This document shows, in pieces, positions 8,568 to 16,883 of a stretch of 17,657 nt of DNA. The notes beneath the pieces are model-generated. The model was not told the DNA's origin. It was given only the letters and a program-made list of their open reading frames with translations, and ran no database searches. The position numbers and the translations under genes are program-made. The stretch covers positions 1 through 17,657 of the forward strand of contig SFIS01000058.1 of NCBI GenBank assembly GCA_004555245.1, written 5' to 3'. How positions within the stretch are numbered: position 1 is the stretch's first letter; each line of letters begins with the position of its first letter. This DNA comes from Bacteroidales bacterium. GTDB lineage: Bacteria > Bacteroidota > Bacteroidia > Bacteroidales > Bacteroidaceae.

Positions 8568-10007
8568 TCATTTCCCTGAGAAATGCACGAGCATGAACGC
8601 CTTGTTCTGATAGCCTCCGTTGCCTACTCGCCCGAACACTAAAGGTGTCTGCACCGGTGTATGACATTTCTCGGACGGCATGCCGCGGAAGCTCTTCCCG
8701 TATTTCTTCAGGCCTTTGATGAAGAACATGGCATGGTCGTAGCCTGTGAGTGCAAAGCACGGGAGGGCATACTGCACTGCTCCGCCGAAGTTCGCAAGAT
8801 AGTCCCGCTCGATGCGCTTCAGGCGCATGGAGGATGGGTCGTAGTCGTAGGTTGACGGGATATAGGTGTCATACTGTCTGAACTTCTCTCCATACACCTG
8901 TGTATATAGGAACCATTCGTTGTAGCCGAACATCGAGATTTTCATCGCCGGATTGTTTGCGGTGAGGGTGTCAAGTTTCTTCAACACCTGTCCCAGTTCG
9001 GGCGAACGTCCTGTATTGAGTATGACCATGTTTCGCCTGCCGGTGCGGAAAGCCTTGGCGAAGGTCTCGTCCCCGCTGTTCAGGTTCGTTATGCTGTACT
9101 CCAGCCCTTTCGCCTCGAGGCGTTTGCGCAGTCCGAAAGTGAAGTCCCCCTTCTTCGACGTTTGGTCGTTGCAGTCGATGAAGACGGGATATGTGTTGAC
9201 GAAACGCTGCATGAACTGTTCTATCGCCGCCGCCGTGAGGTCGGCTGGTGTCTGGTACACCTGGTATATCTGCGGACAGTTCTGCACGTCGTTTCCGCTG
9301 ATTGAGAAGGGGATGACCATCGGGATGTTGTTGGACATACAGAAGTCAGCCAGTCCTCTCACCTGTGCCGTATAGAGCGGGCCGAAGATGACGTTGCATT
9401 TCGCGGCGTTCTTGTCGCCCAGGACCTTCCTGATGTCATCGCCCTCAGCGACGTTCCACGCATTGACGGTGATGCTGTAGCCCTCATTTTTCAGTTCGCT
9501 GACGGCAAGCAGCATTCCGCGGTAGTATTCCGCCATACGCAGCCCGTCGCCGTTGATGTCATGCAGGGGCAGCATCACTCCTATCGTGACGTATCCCTGC
9601 TGCAGGCGTCTCTCGCGTTCGGCGGCGTCAGACATCCCGTTGGCGGTTGCCGGAGGCGTCTGGGGCGACGGTGTCCGGGGCGGGGCGCCCGGCGGTGTGC
9701 CGGCAGATTCGAGGTGCTCGGGTATGTTGACGAGCATACCCTTCTTCAGCACGAAGTCCGGCTCGCGCATTGCCGGATTGGCATTACGCAACTCGTCTAT
9801 CGTCACGCCGTAGTCTTTTGCTATTCCGAAGATGGTCTCCTGTTTCTTCGCCTTGTGGACAGACAGAATCTTCTGGGCACGGCATTCTCCCGCCGCAAAG
9901 AGACATACGACACAAAGCATTGGCAGCACATACGTCAGGCGGCTCCTGCCGGCAATCCGGGCAGGCAGGCTCAGCCCGTCTTTAATTTTCAACAATAGGG
10001 TTGTCAT
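8568..10007 (-). CDS. LysM domain fused to a periplasmic ligand-binding-like domain
   Basis: The 479-residue exported protein has a membrane-spanning signal at 24-45 (preceded by RSR, ending ECRAQ). A LysM module at about 48-96 (VHKAKKQETIFGIAKDYGVT ... LKKGMLVNIP) should bind peptidoglycan. After a proline-rich linker (101-120) comes a type 1 periplasmic-binding fold from about 139 onward (TIGVMLPLHDINGDGLRMAE, NVIFGPLYTAQVRGLADFC, NIPMVIPFSISGNDV, MVILNTGRSPE). LysM anchoring plus such a domain suggests a periplasmic sensor or scaffold rather than a transporter subunit; no permease is nearby. It heads the minus-strand group that includes the barrel, thyA and the response regulator, and it has its own promoter facing away from the T9SS cargo gene. 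Confidence 0.82.
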   Translation of the reverse strand: MTTLLLKIKDGLSLPARIAGRSRLTYVLPMLCVVCLFAAGECRAQKILSVHKAKKQETIFGIAKDYGVTIDELRNANPAMREPDFVLKKGMLVNIPEHLESAGTPPGAPPRTPSPQTPPATANGMSDAAERERRLQQGYVTIGVMLPLHDINGDGLRMAEYYRGMLLAVSELKNEGYSITVNAWNVAEGDDIRKVLGDKNAAKCNVIFGPLYTAQVRGLADFCMSNNIPMVIPFSISGNDVQNCPQIYQVYQTPADLTAAAIEQFMQRFVNTYPVFIDCNDQTSKKGDFTFGLRKRLEAKGLEYSITNLNSGDETFAKAFRTGRRNMVILNTGRSPELGQVLKKLDTLTANNPAMKISMFGYNEWFLYTQVYGEKFRQYDTYIPSTYDYDPSSMRLKRIERDYLANFGGAVQYALPCFALTGYDHAMFFIKGLKKYGKSFRGMPSEKCHTPVQTPLVFGRVGNGGYQNKAFMLVHFSGK

Positions 10008-10128
10008 TGTCTGTTCTGGATTTCGCCAGGAAAGTGAGAGGCGTGCAGTGTCTTCAGCCTACAGGCATTTGCAGGGCACGGCAAGCCTCTTTCTGATGCT
10101 TTGATGGCAAATTGGGTTAATTTGTTTG

Positions 10129-10159
10129 CAAAATTAGTGAAATATCTTTGATTAACCAA
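10129..10159 (-). promoter_or_regulatory. Bacteroidetes-type promoter of the LysM gene
   Basis: On the minus strand TTGG (10159-10156) is followed after 19 bases by TAATTTTG (10136-10129). This gives a leader of about 115 bases before the LysM start codon. Confidence 0.65.
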
Positions 10160-10177
10160 TTCTTTTTGCTAATTTTG
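10147..10177 (+). promoter_or_regulatory. Bacteroidetes-type promoter of the T9SS cargo gene
   Basis: TTTG (10147-10150) is followed after exactly 19 bases by TAATTTTG (10170-10177), a full match to the consensus. The predicted transcript starts about 13 bases before the ATG at 10197, an unusually short leader. It overlaps the opposing LysM promoter at 10147-10159. Confidence 0.75.
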
Positions 10178-10196
10178 CACATATTTTTAGAATAAA

Positions 10197-10919
10197 ATGA
10201 ACTATTATATACATTGCATCCTCATTTCTTCCCTTTTCCTGGCATTGTCAGTCTGCTGCAATGCCCAGTCTGAACTGCCCGCCATCTCTCCCACCGCGAC
10301 ATACACCACATCCGACGGCAGCACGGAGGAGACAGAGAGCATGTCCGGCTCCGCCCCTATTGTCGGCGTGTTCCGCGCCAACCCGTCGTTCACAGACGGA
10401 TGGAGCGCAAACTACGAGTGGCGGTTCACGCGCGAGGGGGAGCAGCAGCCATGGCTCATACGCTATGAGGCTGATACGGAAGTCACCTTCAACGACTACG
10501 GCACGACACAGATTGTGTGCTATGCCACGTTCACCAACGGCACGGATTCTATTGTCTATGGCGAAGAGTATTGGGCAACGGAGCTCACGCCCTTCACCTG
10601 CAGCATAGCGTCGTCGAAACTCGAGATGCCCAACGCATTCTCCCCTAACGGCGACGGCATCAACGATGTCTATCAGGCAAAGACGGGATGGCAGTCGATA
10701 GTAGAGTTTCATGCCGTCATCTTCAACCGGTGGGGACAGAAACTGTTCGAGTGGGACAACCCCGCAGGCGGATGGGACGGCACGCACAACGGCAAGCCGG
10801 TGAAAGACGGCGTCTATTACTGCTTAGTGAAGGCCCGCGGTGCCGACGGTATAAAATACAACATAAAGCGGGACGTCAATCTGCTCAGGGGATACAAAGA
10901 AACGGCAGGCGGCACCTGA
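10197..10919 (+). CDS. Short secreted protein with gliding-motility/T9SS C-terminal domain
   Basis: The 240-residue protein starts with a signal peptide (MNYYIHCILISSLFLALSVC, cleavage likely after NAQ at 24). Residues 50-135 look like one Ig/PKD-like beta domain (YEWRF, DTEVTFNDYGTTQIVCYATF). From about 144 onward is a gliding-motility-associated C-terminal domain of the T9SS type B kind: PNAFSPNGDGINDVY at 145-159, IFNRWGQKLFEW at 175-186, GWDGT at 192-196, VKDGVYYCLVKA at 202-213, and a final V-LLRGY strand. This domain in known families directs passage through the type IX system. The protein has no enzymatic domain and is small for a T9SS substrate. It lies 163 bp before uvrA. Confidence 0.88.
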   Translation: MNYYIHCILISSLFLALSVCCNAQSELPAISPTATYTTSDGSTEETESMSGSAPIVGVFRANPSFTDGWSANYEWRFTREGEQQPWLIRYEADTEVTFNDYGTTQIVCYATFTNGTDSIVYGEEYWATELTPFTCSIASSKLEMPNAFSPNGDGINDVYQAKTGWQSIVEFHAVIFNRWGQKLFEWDNPAGGWDGTHNGKPVKDGVYYCLVKARGADGIKYNIKRDVNLLRGYKETAGGT

Positions 10920-11033
10920 CCTCTCACCCTGCTGCACCTGTCACCCTGCCGCAACTCCCGCCGCAACTCCTGTTGCCAAAGCAACGGCATCGGCCCAAGC
11001 CCCGCCCCTGTAAACCAGCCAACTCGTCAGCTG

Positions 11034-11056
11034 TTCGCAAGTTGTCGTCTTGCGAA
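11034..11056 (+). promoter_or_regulatory. Hairpin in the uvrA leader
   Basis: TTCGCAAG (11034-11041) pairs perfectly with CTTGCGAA (11049-11056) around a 7-nt loop, ending 26 bases before the preferred uvrA start. There is no T run, so it is not a simple terminator. A role in translation or mRNA stability is conjecture. The rest of 10920-11082 is C-rich and has no TAnnTTTG element. Confidence 0.35.
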
Positions 11057-11082
11057 ACGTGAACCACCCTTTACTTTCAACA

Positions 11083-13884
11083 ATGGAGAATATGATAAAC
11101 GTGCTCGGCGCGCGTGTCCACAACCTCAAGAACATCGACGTTGCCATCCCCCGCAACTCGCTGACCGTCATCACCGGGCTGTCGGGCTCCGGAAAGTCGT
11201 CGCTGGCTTTCGACACCATCTACGCCGAAGGCCAACGCCGGTATATCGAGACATTCTCTGCCTACGCACGCAACTTCCTCGGCGGACTCGAACGTCCCGA
11301 CGTTGACAAAATCTCAGGGCTCTCGCCCGTCATAAGCATCGAGCAGAAGACAACCAACAAGAACCCGCGCTCTACCGTAGGGACACAGACGGAAATCTAC
11401 GACTTCCTCCGTCTGCTCTACGCCCGCGCCGGAGAAGCCTACTCGTGGCGGACGGGAGAGAAGATGGTGAGATATACAGAAGAGAAAATCCTCAACCTCA
11501 TCCTCACCGCATACGCCGACCGCCGCATATACATCCTCGCCCCGCTCGTGCGCAACAGGAAGGGACACTACAGAGAACTCTTCGACCAGATGAGGCGCAA
11601 GGGCTATCTCTACGTACGCATCGACGGAGAGATAACCGAACTGACAGAAGGACTGAAGACCGACCGCTACAAGAACCACAACATCGAAGTGGTGATAGAC
11701 AAGCTCGCCGTCAGGGCAAACGACACCGCACGACTGCAGTCAACCGTTGCAACCGCAATGAAACAAGGCGACGGCCTCGTCATGATTCTCGACAAAGACA
11801 ACGGAGACGCGAAATACTACTCGAAACGACTGATGTGCCCGACAACCGGAATGGCGTACAAAGACCCTGCACCAAACATCTTCTCGTTCAACTCGCCCGA
11901 AGGCGCATGCCCGAGATGCAACGGGCTTGGCTACGTCAATGAGATTGACATCACGAAAGTCATACCCGACAACTCGCTCTCCATACACGACGGGGCAATC
12001 GTCCCTCTGGGGAAATACAAGAGAGAACTCATCTTCTGGCAGATAGATGCCATCCTCTCCGACCACGGATGCTCGCTCAAGACACCTGTCGCCGACATTC
12101 CCGGCGAAGCGCTGCACGAGGTGCTGTACGGCAGGCTGGCTGACGTGCGCATCGCAAAAGAGCTCGTGAAGACGTCGTCAGACTATTTCACCGACTATCA
12201 GGGCGTGATGAAATACCTGCGCAACATCATAGAAGACGACGACACGGCGGCAGGACAGAAATGGGCAGAACAGTTTCTGAACCTCTGCGAATGTCCCGAA
12301 TGCAAAGGCAGACGCCTGACACGCGAGGCCCTCTCCTACCGTCTGGCGGGCAAAGACATCTCTGAAGTGTCGGCCATGGACCTCTCCGACCTGAAATCGT
12401 GGGTGACAGACCTGCCGCAACATCTCGACGAGAGCCGGCGCGCCATAGCCGCAGAGATACTGAAAGAGATCGGCACGCGCCTCGGCTTCCTCCTCGATGT
12501 GGGGCTGCACTATCTCTCCCTCTCACGTCCCTCAGCCTCGCTGTCAGGAGGAGAGAGCCAGCGCATCCGCCTCGCTACACAGATCGGCTCGCAACTCGTC
12601 AATGTGCTGTATATCCTCGACGAACCCTCCATCGGCCTTCACCAGCGGGACAACGACCGCCTCATAGCATCACTAAAGTCGCTGCGCGACCTCGGCAACA
12701 CCGTCATCGTGGTAGAACACGACCGAGACATGATGCTTGCAGCAGACTATATCGTGGATATCGGACCTCTTGCCGGACGACGCGGAGGAGAGGTCGTCTT
12801 CCAGGGCACGCCGCAGGAGATGATGAGACGCGACACGCTCACGGCGCAGTATCTCTCCGGAAAACGCACCATACCCCTGCCGGACACACGCCGCAAAGGC
12901 AACGGCAAACACCTCGTGCTGCGCGGCGCACGCGGCAACAACCTCAAGTCTGTCGATGTGGCTTTCCCGCTCGGCACGCTGACGGTTGTCACCGGCGTCT
13001 CCGGCTCGGGGAAGTCAACCCTTGTCAACGAGACGCTGCAGCCCCTGCTGTCACAGCATTTCTACCGCTCGCTGAAACAGCCCCTGCCCTACGACAGCAT
13101 CAGCGGCATCGAGCATATCGACAAGGTGGTCACCGTCGATCAGTCGCCCATCGGACGCACGCCGCGTTCAAATCCCGCCACCTACTCGGGCGTGTTCTCC
13201 GACATACGCTCGCTCTTCGTGCAGCTGCCCGAGGCGAAGATAAGGGGATACAAGCCGGGGCGCTTCTCGTTCAACGTAAGAGGCGGACGCTGCGAGGTGT
13301 GCGGAGGCAACGGATACAAGAACATAGAGATGAACTTCCTGCCCGACGTCACCGTGCCCTGCGAAGCATGCCACGGCAAACGCTACAACCGCGAGACTCT
13401 CGAAGTGAGATACAAGGGCAAGTCGGTCGGAGACGTCCTCGACATGACCGTCAACCAGGCCGTCGAACTCTTCGAGAACGTGCCGTCAATACTCGGCAAG
13501 ATAAAGACGCTGCAGGATGTCGGACTGGGATACATCAAACTCGGACAGCCCGCCACCACTCTGTCAGGAGGAGAGAGCCAGAGAGTGAAGCTTGCGGCGG
13601 AATTGTCGAAACGCGACACGGGGAAAACTGTGTATATCCTCGATGAGCCGACGACAGGACTGCATTTTGAAGACATACGCATCCTGATGGCCGTCATACA
13701 GCGCATCGTCGATAGGGGCAACACCGTCATCATCATCGAACACAACCTCGACGTCATAAGCCTTGCAGACTATATCATCGACATGGGACCCGAAGGCGGA
13801 GCGGGAGGCGGCACCCTTGTAGCCTGCGGTACACCGGAAGAAGTGAAGGCCGCCGCAAAGGGTGTGACATACAGATTCCTGTAG
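11083..13884 (+). CDS. uvrA: Excinuclease ABC subunit A
   Basis: UvrA is the damage-recognition ATPase of nucleotide excision repair; it works as a dimer with UvrB. At 933 residues it has the usual length. Two ABC modules are complete: Walker A GLSGSGKS at 32-39 and GVSGSGKS at 638-645, signatures LSGGESQR at 487 and 827, and Walker B YILDEPS and YILDEPT. Zinc cysteines appear as pairs near C276/C279, C404/C407, C737/C740 and C760/C763. The ATG at 11083 is preferred: the frame extends to a TTG at 11050, but the family begins just before the INV-GARVHNLKNIDV segment. No recognisable promoter is seen in the 163 bp upstream, so it may be read through from the T9SS gene. Confidence 0.97.
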   Translation: MENMINVLGARVHNLKNIDVAIPRNSLTVITGLSGSGKSSLAFDTIYAEGQRRYIETFSAYARNFLGGLERPDVDKISGLSPVISIEQKTTNKNPRSTVGTQTEIYDFLRLLYARAGEAYSWRTGEKMVRYTEEKILNLILTAYADRRIYILAPLVRNRKGHYRELFDQMRRKGYLYVRIDGEITELTEGLKTDRYKNHNIEVVIDKLAVRANDTARLQSTVATAMKQGDGLVMILDKDNGDAKYYSKRLMCPTTGMAYKDPAPNIFSFNSPEGACPRCNGLGYVNEIDITKVIPDNSLSIHDGAIVPLGKYKRELIFWQIDAILSDHGCSLKTPVADIPGEALHEVLYGRLADVRIAKELVKTSSDYFTDYQGVMKYLRNIIEDDDTAAGQKWAEQFLNLCECPECKGRRLTREALSYRLAGKDISEVSAMDLSDLKSWVTDLPQHLDESRRAIAAEILKEIGTRLGFLLDVGLHYLSLSRPSASLSGGESQRIRLATQIGSQLVNVLYILDEPSIGLHQRDNDRLIASLKSLRDLGNTVIVVEHDRDMMLAADYIVDIGPLAGRRGGEVVFQGTPQEMMRRDTLTAQYLSGKRTIPLPDTRRKGNGKHLVLRGARGNNLKSVDVAFPLGTLTVVTGVSGSGKSTLVNETLQPLLSQHFYRSLKQPLPYDSISGIEHIDKVVTVDQSPIGRTPRSNPATYSGVFSDIRSLFVQLPEAKIRGYKPGRFSFNVRGGRCEVCGGNGYKNIEMNFLPDVTVPCEACHGKRYNRETLEVRYKGKSVGDVLDMTVNQAVELFENVPSILGKIKTLQDVGLGYIKLGQPATTLSGGESQRVKLAAELSKRDTGKTVYILDEPTTGLHFEDIRILMAVIQRIVDRGNTVIIIEHNLDVISLADYIIDMGPEGGAGGGTLVACGTPEEVKAAAKGVTYRFL

Positions 13885-14068
13885 ATATCTCTGTCAAAAC
13901 CGGCAACAACAACCCAACGACACAGAGACAACGCAGACGGCCGCGCAAACAACAAACCGTTGTCCCCGTTGTATGTCACCTCGTGACATCAGCCGCTGCC
14001 TTCGCCCCCTGTTGTTTCCGTTGTCTGTGTTGTCGTAAAAAGAAATAAAACCAAAAACAACCAAATAT
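13885..14068 (+). other. Intergenic palindromic region between uvrA and the DUF1846 gene
   Basis: This 184-bp gap contains a perfect hairpin, ATGTCAC (13973-13979) with GTGACAT (13983-13989), loop of three. Around it lie imperfect inverted arms rich in ACAAC/GTTGT, roughly 13918-13937 against 14013-14037. No T run follows on the plus strand and no TAnnTTTG promoter is visible. It may be a terminator-like or processing structure, with DUF1846 transcribed by read-through. Confidence 0.4.
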
Positions 14069-15547
14069 ATGAAAATAGGATTCGACAACGACAAATACTG
14101 TCGCATACAGTCGCAACACATCCGCGAACGCATCGCGCGCTTCGACGGGAAACTATATCTTGAACTCGGCGGCAAACTCTTCGACGACCATCACGCTACC
14201 CGCGTCCTGCCCGGCTTCCAGCCGGATTCCAAACTGCGCATGCTGTCCCAGCTCTCCGACACGATAGAGATAGTCATAGTCATCAGCGCCGAAGACATCG
14301 AGAAAAACAAGGTTCGCGCCGACCTCGGCATCACCTACGACGAAGACACGCTGCGCCTGCGCTCCGAGTTCCAAGGCAGAGGGTTCTTTGTCGGCTCCGT
14401 CGTCATCACACACTACAACGGACAGCCGTCTGCCGACGCCTTCCGACAACGGCTCGGCAATATGGGCATAAAGACTTTCATACACTATCTCATCGACGGC
14501 TACCCGCACAACGTCAAACTCATCGCATCTGACGACGGATTCGGGAAAAACGACTATGTCGTCACCGAGCGCCCCTTGGTCATCGTGACAGCACCCGGAC
14601 CCGGCTCGGGAAAGATGGCGGTGTGCCTCTCGCAGCTCTACAACGAGCACAAACGCGGCATAAGGGCGGGCTACGCCAAGTTCGAGACCTTCCCCGTATG
14701 GAACCTCCCGCTGAAACATCCGGTCAACATAGCCTACGAAGCGGCGACGGCAGACCTCAACGACGTCAACATGATCGACCCCTTCCACTACGAAGCCTAC
14801 GGCAAGGCAGCCATCAACTACAACCGCGACATCGAGATCTTCCCCGTCCTCAACGCTCTCTTCGAAGGCATCTACGGAGAGAATCCGTACAAGTCGCCGA
14901 CAGACATGGGCGTCAACATGGTAGGCTTCTGCATCAGCGACGACAGCGTATGCTGTGCCGCCGCACGCGAGGAGATAGTGCGCAGATACTACGACGCCCT
15001 CAACAAACGCGCCGAAGGTGCCGACAACCAGGACGAGATAAACAAGATACAGCTGCTCTTCACACAGGCATACATCACAACCGACACACGGCGCACCACC
15101 ATCGCCGCAAAACAACGCGCAAAAGAATGCGGACACACGTCGGCAGCCATAGAGCTCTCTGACGGCACCATCATCACCTCACAGTCCGGACCGCTGCTCG
15201 GATGCTCTGCCGCCCTGCTCCTCAACGCCATGAAACACCTCGCCGGCATCGACCACGACGTGAAACTCATACCGCAAAGCATGATAGAACCGATTCAGAA
15301 GACAAAGACGTGCTATCTCGGAAGCCGCAACCCGAGGCTGCACACTGACGAGGTTCTCGTCGCGCTCTCCGTGCTCAGCGACACCGACAGCAACTGCGCC
15401 GCGGCATTGCGGCAGCTGCCCAACCTGCGCGGATGTCAGGTTCACATCACCGTCATGGTGAGCGATGTCGATAAACGCATCTTCAAGAAACTCGGCATAG
15501 GCCTCTCGTGCGAACCAATACTGAAATCGGCGAAACAGAACTTCTGA
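14069..15547 (+). CDS. DUF1846 family protein
   Basis: The 492-residue protein matches what I know of the DUF1846 family: it begins KIGFDNDKY, followed by Q-HI-ERI-RF-GKLYLE-GGKLFDD, and later has APGPGSGKMA at 175-184, a P-loop-like segment. Further conserved-looking stretches are YAKFETFPVWNLPLKHPVN, NMVGFCISDD and LGSRNPRLHTDEVL. There is no signal peptide or membrane segment, so it is cytoplasmic. The family has solved structures but, to my knowledge, no settled biochemical role; nucleotide binding is suggested by the glycine-rich loop only. The start is the first ATG, 11 residues before the conserved Q-HIRERI segment. It ends just before a strong terminator and marks the end of the GC-rich chromosomal part. 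Confidence 0.85.
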   Translation: MKIGFDNDKYCRIQSQHIRERIARFDGKLYLELGGKLFDDHHATRVLPGFQPDSKLRMLSQLSDTIEIVIVISAEDIEKNKVRADLGITYDEDTLRLRSEFQGRGFFVGSVVITHYNGQPSADAFRQRLGNMGIKTFIHYLIDGYPHNVKLIASDDGFGKNDYVVTERPLVIVTAPGPGSGKMAVCLSQLYNEHKRGIRAGYAKFETFPVWNLPLKHPVNIAYEAATADLNDVNMIDPFHYEAYGKAAINYNRDIEIFPVLNALFEGIYGENPYKSPTDMGVNMVGFCISDDSVCCAAAREEIVRRYYDALNKRAEGADNQDEINKIQLLFTQAYITTDTRRTTIAAKQRAKECGHTSAAIELSDGTIITSQSGPLLGCSAALLLNAMKHLAGIDHDVKLIPQSMIEPIQKTKTCYLGSRNPRLHTDEVLVALSVLSDTDSNCAAALRQLPNLRGCQVHITVMVSDVDKRIFKKLGIGLSCEPILKSAKQNF

Positions 15548-15646
15548 CCCTCCGCCGCATCTTTCTCTTCACGCCGGTTCACAACCACGGCAGCACCGGC
15601 TTGTCGGCATGAAGGGCTTCTGACGCAAGGAAAACAGGCATAGAAC

Positions 15647-15687
15647 AAAAAAATCCGCTACTTCTGTTGGAAGTAACGGATTTTTTT
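15647..15687. terminator. Strong bidirectional intrinsic terminator
   Basis: Seven A, TCCG and TACTTC (15647-15664) pair with GAAGTA, CGGA and seven T (15670-15687), with one C/A mismatch and a 5-nt loop. Both strands end the stem in a T run. It lies between the convergent DUF1846 and DUF262-HNH genes and should serve both. Confidence 0.9.
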
Positions 15688-15716
15688 GTATCCTTGCAGA
15701 CATAAAAGCGGTTTTG

Positions 15717-16880
15717 TTACTTATTTCCTTTTGCCCTATTATGTGTCTTGCAAAGCATCTGGCAGTTGCTTTCGTCTGTAGCTCCGCCTTTGCTCCATGC
15801 TTCTACATGGTCGGCATCCATTTCTGCCAATTTCCATATCTTTTGCCTGTTGGCATCATGACCTATGGCGCATAATGGGCAATTGCTTATACCATCTGCT
15901 TTGGCTTTATTGGTTTGTCGTTCATACACTCGGAGCTTTGTTGACTCCTCAAATACACGTATGTTTAAGAGTTTTGGATCAGTGCAACCGCCAAGGACAT
16001 ACTCAAATACATTTTTGCGGTCTTGCACACAATGGTCACGAAGCAAGTCTTTCACCTTTTGAGAAACCTCTGTATGATTGTACGGATTCTTGTGGAAACA
16101 ATTGTATAGTTCTCCCCACTTCAAGCCTTTCATCTGCGGATATACCTCGTCAAAGATGCTTTCAATCCAATTGATGACATCGTTGAAGTGGCTTTGCAGT
16201 TCCTTGATATTCGTGTCCCAACGATGTTCCTGCATATAGTCCTCAATATGCCCATTGCTTACCCATTTGAGTGCTTCTTGCAGGAAGTCCTGCCTGTTGG
16301 CAGAACCGGAGATATAAGCTCCCCATTTCTGCACTCGAGAATCATCCTTATTGCTAAACTCATGGCGAGCAGCAGAGACAAATGGGCCAGAATAAACAGC
16401 ATTCAATTCTTCTTGTGGGTTAATCTTAACACCACCTATATTGATTATCTTAAACCATTCCTTTATCTCCGATTCCTCTCCTTCGCAGATATAAGCAAGC
16501 AATTGAGTGTTCTCAATTCTCTCACGTAAGTCTGTCGGCAATGAGGCAAACTTATAAGGTATGCCATTCAGCATATAGGAGAATTTTCCGGTACAGAACC
16601 GTCCAAGACTTGTTATTCTCTGCTGACCGTCGAGCACTTCAAGTCGTCCGTCCTTTGTCTTATTGAAATAAAGCAATCCTAAAGGATATTTCTTGACAAC
16701 AGAGTCAACAACTGCCACTTCATTCTTTCCTCCGTTTTCCGAATAAAGATAATTTCGCTGATATTCTGGCTGTATAGTCAAAGTTCCTGCCAACCCATAC
16801 AACCCCTTATTATCTGTTTCGCTATATGTAAAACCTTCACATATTTGCTTAACGGTATATATCTGCAATGTTGTTTCCAT
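15717..16880 (-). CDS. DUF262-HNH nuclease, candidate restriction or defence endonuclease
   Basis: The 387-residue protein joins two recognisable parts. The N-terminal DUF262 (ParB/Srx-like, as in GmrS) domain has IQPEYQRNY at 36-44 and the motif DGQQR at 84-88, followed by IT-LGRF. The C-terminal HNH zinc nuclease domain has C334-P-L-C337, D357-H358 in ADHVEAWSKGG, N372, C377 and H380. DUF262 domains in GmrSD-type type IV enzymes are linked to nucleotide-dependent cleavage of modified DNA, but this protein is much shorter than GmrSD fusions. Its ATG is three bases after the stop of an EcoRI-type methyltransferase remnant, so the two formed one operon. The coding sequence is clearly richer in A and T than the genes to its left, which suggests transfer. 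Target specificity is unknown. A KDG-x-LEVLDGQQR core and intact HNH residues argue that it was functional. Confidence 0.85.
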   Translation of the reverse strand: METTLQIYTVKQICEGFTYSETDNKGLYGLAGTLTIQPEYQRNYLYSENGGKNEVAVVDSVVKKYPLGLLYFNKTKDGRLEVLDGQQRITSLGRFCTGKFSYMLNGIPYKFASLPTDLRERIENTQLLAYICEGEESEIKEWFKIINIGGVKINPQEELNAVYSGPFVSAARHEFSNKDDSRVQKWGAYISGSANRQDFLQEALKWVSNGHIEDYMQEHRWDTNIKELQSHFNDVINWIESIFDEVYPQMKGLKWGELYNCFHKNPYNHTEVSQKVKDLLRDHCVQDRKNVFEYVLGGCTDPKLLNIRVFEESTKLRVYERQTNKAKADGISNCPLCAIGHDANRQKIWKLAEMDADHVEAWSKGGATDESNCQMLCKTHNRAKGNK

Positions 16881-16883
16881 AGA

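Noticed and set aside
11050..11082. TTG start for uvrA
   Set aside because: It would add 11 residues unlike the family and starts within the 3' arm of a hairpin; the ATG at 11083 is better placed.
12399..13646. 415-codon plus-strand frame in another phase
   Set aside because: It overlaps uvrA in a shifted frame and is rich in R, P, H and T, the usual sign of a shadow frame.
14153..15136. 327-codon minus-strand frame
   Set aside because: It is antisense to the DUF1846 gene and its composition, rich in V, D and A, mirrors the codons of that gene.
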